Source of the DNA: Desmodesmus armatus | Lineage: Eukaryota; Chlorophyta; Chlorophyceae; Sphaeropleales; Scenedesmaceae | Direction of reading: 5' to 3' | Length of the DNA: 64,000 bases | Assembly: GCA_007449985.2 (NCBI GenBank) | Contig: VIIQ02000191.1 | Coordinates: 1-64,000 of the forward strand | Shown here: in pieces, positions 34,501 to 44,400 of the stretch | Layout: each line of letters begins with the position of its first letter | How positions within the stretch are numbered: the first letter of the stretch is position 1 | Translations under genes and position numbers: made by a program | Notes under the pieces: model-generated | Told to the model about the DNA's origin: nothing | Seen by the model: only the letters and a program-made list of their open reading frames with translations | Databases searched by the model: none

Positions 34501-37500
34501 CCGCTATGCAAAGGTACGGCGTATGTGTATGTGTGGGCGGGTGGCGGGTGGGCATGTGGGGGTGGGGGTGGTTGAGGTGATCATGCTTCATTGCTGCGGC
34601 ACTCGACTTGCTGAGCAAACGTCGGGGCGCTGTAATGGCAGCACTACGTGCATGTTATGTATGATCAGCAGCGACGTTCTGGGGTGCAAGCAACAGTGCC
34701 AGTAGGAGAAAAGCAGCAGGAACACATCTGAGTGACAGGCTTTCCCCTCCTGCATGGCGAGCATGCAGGGCATGCATGGTCAGGAACACAACACTCGTCA
34801 GTGCTGGCATGCAGCACGATTGACGCACCATCACCCTGCTGAGTTTCCTGCTGAGTTTCCTGCGGGTCACTCCAGCACACTGAACTCAGGCCCATGCAGA
34901 CATAGACTTAGTAGGAGAGAGTCGGACAAAATTCTTTTACAAAGAGGGAATTACATGCAATGCCATAGTACACTAATTTGTGATTTTATGAGTAAAATTA
35001 AACAACTTGTGTTCTGTTGCCGCCCTTCCATGCTGTCGTCGAATTGGTTCTGCAGCGCGTGGAGCGCTTGACCCTGGCCCGCCAATGCCCCACCCTGCTG
35101 ACGCTGCTCAAGTCCTTCCCCGTGAGCCTGTCCCTCAACGAACCAACCTTCAAGGACCTGGTCGTGGTGTACAGGTGGGCTGACCATTATCATTATTATT
35201 TGTATTATTTGTATTAAAATATTCACGAATTACGCTGGATTGGGCCAATTGCCAGGCGTGTGCATGTTTTGGCACCTGGATCCGTTGTTACGGACTGTAT
35301 TCATGCCACCATGTCATTCTGAACAGATAAGCACATAAGCAGACAGCCTCAGGGGAGAAGAGCACCTCTGTGCTGTGCCACAGCTTGACGTTGTCGGATC
35401 AACAGACCTCATACGGTGTGCAAGGCGTCTCATGTGTTCACGCCGTGTAACCTGACACCATCTGGGTGTCGCTGCTGTTTGCACTAGGCGGTCCCTGCCT
35501 GAGCGCACGCCTCCCACTGCCACTGCCAACTACAGTGCGCTGTAAGCCGTCGCATGTATTCTTTTGTCACGCTGTGTCGTGTCCTGTGCTGTGCTGTGCT
35601 GTGCCTGTGATGTGCTGTGCTGTGCTGTCAACCTGGCTGCCTGCACTAGGCGTTCCCTGCCTGAGCGCAAGCCTCCCACTGCTGCTGCCAACGCCCCCAA
35701 CAAGAACAAGGAGGAGCGGCTGCAGGGCATACTGCAGTACAGGAACATCCAGATCAAGGTGAGCTAACCCTGTTCAGCAAAAGAACCAATATTGACTGAT
35801 TATTGTTCATTGTGACAATTCAACATCACCCAGCATCACAATATAATCATTTCAACCTGGTGGTCAGCACCCCTGAGTGCCGAGCCGTTTTGACGCTGTT
35901 CGCAGCGTTGCTTGGATTGCTTAAACACATGCCCTTACAACAGCATGCGGCCCATGCAACCAAGCAGTGCAACCCTGCAGCTGTCTGTGACGTCCACCGT
36001 CTGCTTGTCTGTGGACTGTGTATGTATGGCAACCAAGAGTCTCGTTGCCCCATGAGCCTCTGGCTCCCTTGCGGGTTCAACCCGCAGCCGTGCGGCACGG
36101 CTTGCCGTGCCAAGTGCTGTAACTGTACTAGTACTTATAGTGCGGAGTGCGGACCTTGGTCAATGGGCTGGCGGACCCATGCGGACCTAGTCAAAGTCCG
36201 CACAGTTTCAAAAACGGTTACTTGCAGGTTACATGCCTGTGAGGGTAACGAGAACGCTGCAGCGCTGCGTATGTTATCCTTCTATGTTGAGGCTTTCCTT
36301 TGTGCACTGTATCGTCGCGTATCGTTGTGAACTGGCACCTAGAGTCCCATCATAACCTCCATCACAACAGCACGTTCAATCTGTGGAGACGATATCAGCT
36401 CGGTTACCCGCTTCTACGTGCTAATGTAGACCCTTAAGATTGTCATGGGTCGGGGCAGCAAAGGCAAACAAGCTCCTGCAAGCAAAGCAGGCACTGCAAA
36501 GCCATCAGCAGCACAGGTGCAGGAGCAGGATGCCAAGCACGATGCACACGTTCCTCAAAAGCGCAAGAGGGCCCCAAAAGCAGCTGCAGCACAGCAGTTT
36601 GATGATGACAGCGACCCAGAGCTGCTGGAAGACCTGCTGGAAGACCTGGAGGACGGCGAGTGGGACCCAACAGCAGCAGACAGTGAGCTTGCTGACGACA
36701 TCCTGGGTGGCCTTTACGACGAGTCGGAGGACAGCCAGGAGGAGTCAGACCAGGAGGCAGATGCACACCAGCAACGCAGGGAGCCAAAAGCCTCAGCAAG
36801 GTAATGAGCCAGCCAGACAGCCAGCCTGTGCCATGTCTGTTGGTTCCATGTCTGTTAGTGGTGTTGGCAAAGTGGGACAGGCAGTGATGGTGTTGCTGCT
36901 TTACAAGTGTTGAGGCAGTGTTGCTGATTCTATTTCACAACTTCCGTTTGTGTTTGTTCCTCCAGCCAGCACGCACACCCAAAACACACCTGATGCTTGG
37001 CACTGCTGCAGATACACACCAGCAGAGGTGAAGCAGCTGGTGGAGAAGCGACGGCTGGCCGGGAACAACAACACTGCAGGCCAGTATGAGGGCCTCCGCG
37101 TGCACCTTGTGGTGAGTGCACGCAAACTCAGGCACCCACAGCATGGCAGCGGCTGAGTAGAATGGCAGCGGCTGAGTAGAACAGCACACCCACTCCCCAC
37201 ACTTGCGACCGTTGGCTATAGTGCATGTCACAAGCATGTGCATGTCTTGCATCAATGTATCTTGCCATTAGCTGCACGCCTTAGTGACTTTGCGCTTGGT
37301 GCCTCTGTATGTGTTCCAGGCGTTCTGCGAGTTCCAGATGACTGCTGGACAGCCCCCCGTGCGACGCAAGAACCCCTTTGACGAAACCCTGTCCGGCTCA
37401 GATGGGCCTGACCTGGCCGCCAGGTTCCTGACCTGGTACATACTGGAGGGGCACCCAGGCCTGAAGGTGAGGAAGTCAAGTGGTGTGTGTTGGGCTTAAA

Positions 37501-39033
37501 CTCTTTACCTGCACTGCCGGTGTGACAGCGGCATGGGGTACACTCAACAGGCCAAGGCAGCGCCTGGACACTTGTCAGCTGCAACTGACACACTTATGTT
37601 TGTTGTTGTGTTGTGATGTGGCAGGGCAAGGAGGCAGCAGACTTCAAAGGTACTGCCATGTTCAAGAGGGTCCACAGCATGCTGCAGGCGGTGTTCAGGG
37701 GCCGTGGCCTGCAACTGCGTGCAAAGGGCGGCAGCAGTGGCAGCATCATGCCCAAGCGCGGCCTGCTGGCATATGAAGTGTATGCTGAGGTGTACAAGCA
37801 GTGCCAGGCGCGCAGCAAGCTTCAGGCAGGGCAGATTGATCCGCAACACCTCGACCCGCAGGACAATACCCTGGCATCCACCTTCAGCACGTGAGTGATG
37901 CGCTTACGGTTACATCACCTGCATACATGCCTACATGCATGCATACATACAAACCTGTAGCTATGAAGCTCCAAGCGCTCATGCCAGCCACTTCCCACAT
38001 CCCAATTAAGATGTGCTCAAGGGCAGGAGAGGTGCATGCTGGAGCTGTGCAGTCAACAGCAATGTGGTGTTGTCACCGCAAAGCATGCACCAAAGCAGCT
38101 GTGCAGATGCTGTGGCAGATCTACCCATGCCTCCCACTGACCTATGCTGTTTCCCTGTGCACGCCCTTGTTGTCGTGCTGTGATTCGCAGGGACGACCTT
38201 GTGAAGATTGCTGACCACTCGCTGGCCTCTCCCAAGGCCATAGACGCCAGGGACCTGAGCATGCTGCTAGCCATGTCTTTCACAGCAGGCAGGGGAGATG
38301 ACGTGCGAGAGCGGCGGCTGTGTGAGCTCACACCACCCTTGCTGCGCACCTGCATAGGTGAGATACTGCATGCCAACTTCATTACGTATTTTCATCAGAA
38401 GGGATTTGCTTTGCTTAGCTGCAGCCACGCTGTTGATTGCAAGCCTGTGGCACAGGTTCTGACACATGTTGCTGCTGTTATTGCTTGCATGTCTTCAGGG
38501 CCTGCACACTGCTGGGTGATCGGCATCCTGCAGACCTTTGGCAAGAACCAAGGTGGCAAGCTGGCCACCAAGGGCTGCCTGAGGCACAAGGAGCCGCTGC
38601 TAGATGTGCAGTCTGCCCTCGGCCGCTACTTTGTGACCCGCTTCACACTGGGTGGTGAGGTGTTCCCTGACCCCTGCAGCCGGGATTTCCTGACTGTGAA
38701 GATCTGGCCCGGCAGGAAGGATTTCAGCAGCAGCCTGTCGTACGGCGGGCACAGGGCACGGTTCGCAAAGATCTACATGGCCCTGGACATACGCATCAAG
38801 AAGGTGACACATGCCCCCCGGTACCACACTGTGCGTAAAGCAGACGAGGCAGGCGTGCCTGAGGAGGTGGGTACTGGAGGGATCAAGTGGGCGAGGGGCA
38901 AGACATGGGCATGACATGCATTCTTGTTACACATGTAGCTATGATGCATACTGCATGCTCGTTCAGCTAGGATAATGTTGTACGCCCTGGTGATGCAGCT
39001 GCACACACAAAAGTGCCACTCTGCTGCTGCTAT

Positions 39034-39064
<31 letters not shown>

Positions 39065-39879
39065 TGCGTGTGTATGTGTGTCTAGGACACCTGCCGCTTT
39101 GGCGGTTGGCGCTTGCACTCGTTGACAAGGGTGTACCTCCTGACAGCCCTCAAGCCTTCGACCCTGCTGGTCATGGGCAACTGGCCGCACGCCCACCCCT
39201 ACGACCAGTACTGGAGGCCTGCGCTCATGGTCCTGACACCACAGCCCATCATCGACCTGCTGCTGCCCTGTGCAGCTGCCTTCAGGGCCAGCATTGCAGC
39301 TGCAGATGCCGCTGGGCGGCCAGTGCCGGTGTCAGCAAGGGGCATGGCAGACCTGTTGCCATACCTGGCAGGCGTGGTGTGGCAGGACTTCCTGGAGGTG
39401 GTGACAGACCCTGACAGGCCCACCAAGTACACCAACAACCCTGTCTACAACCTGCTGCTGAAGGGACCACAGGCAGCACTAGTCAGGTAAGATTGACAGC
39501 ACACAAGCAGATGCAGGAGGGGGGGGGGTAAGGGCCATAGGCTTTGTACATGCCCCTACGTGCAACCCATGGTGTTTACACATGCTGTGCTTGCAATTTT
39601 TGGAGTGCGCTGCTTTGCCACTGTTCCTGCCACTGCTGTTGTGTTGTGGATTATCCAGGGACCAGATGCGGCGCTTCAAGCTGGCCAAGGACAGTGGTGC
39701 CATTTGGGTGGACAAGCCTGTGACTGAGAAGGAGATGCTGGGCATGGCCCTTCAGGGTGTCACAGACATGCAGCAGCAGTTGCAGCAGGGCCTGCTGGAG
39801 CTGCGTCAAGAGGCACAGAAGCAGCTGCAGGCCAGCAGCACTACGGCGACTGCGGCTGCAGCCGCCGAGTCGTCACCAC

Positions 39880-39913
<34 letters not shown>

Positions 39914-41369
39914 CGAGCCGCCACCAGCAGCTGCAGGCAGCAGCCATGGCCAGGTCGGATTGCAGCAGCAGAGGCAGCAGCAGCCAGTCTCTGAAGAAGA
40001 GGAACTGGCTGCTATCCTGCAGCAGCTGAAGTGTGGCCCAGATGGCCTCAGTGCTGCACAGTTGGCAGAACTGCAGCAGCAGCGGGAGGAGCTTGTTGCT
40101 GCTGAGGAAGAGGCAGCAGCAGAGGCAGATGGGGCAAGTGAGGAGGCGCCGGCAGCAGAAAGCGAGGTGAGCGGGAGTGCACTTCACACGGGTTTCTTCT
40201 GCAGAGACAGCAGGCGCGTGCCTACCAGCTATTCAAACTCAGTTGTGCTGCCTGAGAAGATCACCGCTTTTCAATCACACCTGGGCCGGCAAAGTGCTGA
40301 CAATGCTCATCACCTCTGCATGTATGCCATTTGTGCATGTGCAGGAGCCAGAAGACATGCCCGAGGGGCAAGCCCGTGTGTTGCGGCAGCGGCAGCCACC
40401 GCGGCAGCAGCAGCAGCAGCAGCAGCGCCGCCCACGCCAACAGCAGCAGCAGGGTCCAGCACAGCACAGCAGGCAGGAGGCAGCTGACATCATGCAGATG
40501 TATGAGGTTGAAGAGCCAGGCCACCAGCAGCAGATGGTCAGCAGCCCCATGTTTTACTCACCGGCAGGGGGGATGAGGCCTCGCTCACAGTTTGCTGCTC
40601 GCGCAGCCGTCTCCCCTGGTGATCACACCCACAGCTGGTGGCTGGGTGAGGAGGAGGAGCAGCAACAGCAGCAGCACATTGCTGGCATGTGTGCCGCACA
40701 GCCTTGGCGTGCAGGTCTGGTCCCACAGCAGCTGAAGCAGCAGCAGCCGCGGCTGCAGCCTGGCCATTCCATGGGCAACCAGCAGCTCTGGCAGCAGCCT
40801 GGTCCCACAGCAGCTACAGCAGCAGCAGCGGCTGCAGGCTGGCCACTCCATGCACAGCAGCAGCTCTTTCAGCAGCTGCCGCAGCAGCAGCAGCAGCAGC
40901 ACGTCTTCCAGCAGCCGCCACAGCAGCTGCCGCAGCAGGAACAGCAGGGACAGCAGCAGCAGGCGACTGCTGCTTTGCTGCAGCAGCTGCGGTCGCATGT
41001 TGGCCCAGAAGGGCTCGCACTGCTGAATAGCCTTGAGCAGCAGGTGGCCAGCAATGCACGGGCTGGTTTGCAGCAGGAGCAGCAGCAGCAGCAGTCTGTC
41101 TTGCAAGCTGCTGCTGCTCTTCAGCAGCCCGCCCTGCAGCTGAGTGGCAACCCCTTTGGGTTCCTGGAGCCCACCATCAGCAGGTTGCCTGCGACAGCAG
41201 CAGCGCTTGGCTACAGGTCAGACATGGGACGCTCAGCGCAGGTCATGGTGGCATTGGGGGATTACATCGTAGGAAAGCTCTCAGAGCAGCAGGGAGGTCA
41301 GGGTTTGGGAGGCATGTTGGGGCCAGCGCCACCTGGGGCAGGCATGCAGCAGATACCTCCTGCTGCAGG

Positions 41370-41410
<41 letters not shown>

Positions 41411-44400
41411 GGGACGCAGCTGGGGGCGAGAGCAGCGTGGCTGAGCCTGGCCCTGTGCCTGCAATGAGCGCCTTCTCCACCTTCCGGCAGTACACCAGCT
41501 GGTACACTGATGAGCAGGCCCCCGGCTACAGCCAGACACGGATAGAGCTTGAGAAGGTAGGCTCCAGCTGGCGCAAGGGGTGTGACAAGCGCCGCTGGAG
41601 CGACCACAGGATGCTCTGGGGAGTTGTGAAGGGCAGGGCCAAGCAGCTGACAGCAGCACACAGTGCCGATGACATCGCCAGCTACGCAGATGCAGCAGCA
41701 GCGCTGGACTTGGAGTACAAGATGAAGCCCTCGGCTTACTTCACCAAGTACCTCAAGAAGAAGGGCACCAAGGTGGCAGCAGAGAGTGACAGCAGCAGCG
41801 GCCTGGCAGCTGCTGGCCAGGCAGCTGCAGCTGCTGGTGCTGCACGGCCCGGCAGGCCCAAGCGGCGCCGGCAGCAGGTGCAGGGGGAGGGGGAGGAGGG
41901 GGCAGCAGGGGAGGCACAGGAGCAGCAGCCGCCGCGGGCGAGGGCCAGGGCTGGCAGCAGGGCTGGCAGGGCCAACCAAAGGAGCAGGGGTTGTGGGCCG
42001 GCAACACGTTGTTAATAATTGTTTTGGGGGCGCAAGATGCCAGGTTGTGGTGCAAGTTGGTCGTTGGCTGATCTTGAAGTTGTTGTTGTGATCACCGAGT
42101 TTGATCGATCCTTCAGTCGTTGATGTTATGCGTCCGCATAGCCCCTTACCAGTTGCAGTATTGTTTCTGTTGTAAATTAATGATCGAACGCGCTGCATAT
42201 ATCATTGCTTGTGCTTTGGTGCCACGTCAGGTTTACTGGGTGACTGTCTGCTGTGAGCGGCCAAATGCAGTCCAGCACTGGGGGGGTGTGAGGGCATTGA
42301 GGAGGGGGTGCTAAGGCATGAGCCAGTCATGGTGGGGGCAGGGAGTCCGCACAGGTCCGCACCGGTCATTGCCTGAGGGTCCGCTTAGGTCCGCCAGTGG
42401 TCCGCACACTTTCCCTAACTGTAACTGCTTCAACTGTGGCTGTCATGTTTTCCTGCAGGTGTTTGGTGAGACGCCCATGGCTGATGTTGAGATCATCTTC
42501 CCTGACAAGGTAGTGGGCATCAAGCCCTTCCAGCTGGTCAACCTGGCTATCACAGTCATCACAGCACTGGTGGCGGGGGCAATGATCATGTGGAAGGTAA
42601 ACCCTAAACCCTAAAGGATGATTATGTGGAACCCTACCCTAAACCGTTTTTTACATGATCATGTGGAAGGTAGGTGGCTGGGGCTCCAGCCCTGAGCCCT
42701 GGTGTGGGCTTGTGAAGGTAGCAAAGGGGTCAGCACGGTGGTGATGTGGAAGGCAGGTGGCCGGGGCTCTGCCCCAGAGCCCCGCCTTGGATGATAGTAT
42801 GCAGCAAAGGAGTCAGCACAGTGGTGATGTGGAAGGTAGGTGGCCGGGGCTCTGGCCCTGAGCCCTGCGTTGGATTGTCATAATCCATGCATACTATGAT
42901 AGTATGCAGCACTGCTACATCCCCTGAGGGGTCAGCACTGTGGTGATGTGGAAGATAGCTGGCTTGGGGTCTGGCCTAGAGAATTTTTCACAGCTGGAGC
43001 ATGTGCAGAGGGGTGCGTAGGATTATGTGGGAAGGATGTGCTGCCTTGTCCTACACAACCCAGTCAGTAATCTGGCATGCACACTGTGCTGCCGAAGCAC
43101 TGCCACTGCACGGACCCCCTTTCATCCAGGCAAACACTTGACAAACCCTGCCTTCTGCATGCCCACTGATCAATCATGACTGCTGTCACGCACTCAATCA
43201 TGACTGCTGTCACGCACTGCTGCTGCGGGCTCTGTGCAGGCCACCAACATCAACATGAACATCCTGTGGACAGCGGCCAGCCTGGTGCTGACCCGCTGCT
43301 TTGCAGTGTACACCCAGGCGCAGACGCAGCGCACCATGCTGCAGCAGCAGATGACCAGCTCCCTGTACGACAAGATGCAGGACAGCCAGGAGGGCGTCAT
43401 CAGCGTGATCACTGAGGTAAGGATGAGTCACTTTTTTTGGTGTTACCAGGGGGGGCGTAATCCCACTGGCTGGCCACACACAGGCTGTGTGACACAGCGC
43501 AATCAGGCGAACCCAACTGCCGGGGGCCCGAGGGAAAGCAAAGGATGAGTCATCACTCACACCTCGTTCACACACACAGAAAACTCCGTCACCATAAAGG
43601 CATGTATTATGTCGACCATGTTGCCCTCACTCAGACGCATGTATCATTTCAACCATGTTGCCCCATATCAAAATCCAACTGCCACATCACATGCTGCATG
43701 TATGATCAAGCTGCCGGCACTGGTTTGCACTGTATGCCTATGCGGCCTGTGGAAGGGTGCCAACCGTTGCTGTGCCATGCTGTGCTGTGCTGGGGTGCAC
43801 CATGCTGTGCCGTGCTGTGTGTCTGCAGGAGCTGTCTGACCAGCAGCTGAAGCAGATGCTGCTGGCCTACATGATGCTCATCATGAAGGGACGCTCCATG
43901 AAGAAGGACGATCTGGATACAGCATGCGAGGTGCGATCCGATCCGTGCTTCCTACTCAACTGTCACTGTTACTGTTACATGGTTCAGGCTGAGCCTGAAC
44001 ACCCGTAGGGAGCCAACGAGGGGGTAACATGCTTGACACCAGGGGTGTACTCCGTACCGCCCCGCTCCTGTTCCTGTGCACTTACATGAGGTGCCCTCAC
44101 TTTGAAGGGCGGCTGTGTGCTTGCATATTCTCCATTGACATAGTGTGTGCTTGTTTGTATCAGGGGCCTTTTCAACCTCAAGACCATGTGTGGTATGTAT
44201 GTTGTTTGTGCTGCAGGAGTTTCTGATGAAGGAGTTTGAGCACCCCATTGATTTTGACCTTGAGCAGGCCCTGCCCCGCCTGCAGTCCTGGGGGCTGATC
44301 ACCATCAACAGCCAGGTGAACTTGACATGTTACAGTTATAGTTACAGTAATTGTCTCAGCAAAAGCTGAGCAACCCACAAGGGAGCCAGAGGCTGATGGA

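Larger units (their letters stand above)
36117..42427 (+). mobile_element. Crypton-type DNA transposon nested in a DUF3754 intron
   Basis: The candidate element lies wholly inside the 6.7-kb intron 35,759-42,458 and carries one spliced tyrosine-recombinase gene on the host sense strand. Both edges carry clusters of a GTCCGCA motif in opposite orientation. An exact 9-bp direct repeat CTGTAACTG lies just outside them (36,117-36,125 and 42,419-42,427). Removing one repeat plus the element would leave an intron of about 400 bases, a normal size here. No reverse transcriptase, RNase H or terminal inverted repeat of the DDE type is visible, which fits Cryptons, which transpose by tyrosine recombination. 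Exact ends are inferred; the left repeat also belongs to a dispersed repeat copy. Confidence 0.72.

Noticed and set aside
36117..42427. Possibility that the nested element is a DIRS or other retroelement
   Set aside because: No reverse transcriptase, RNase H or methyltransferase frame accompanies the tyrosine recombinase, and the gene contains spliceosomal introns.
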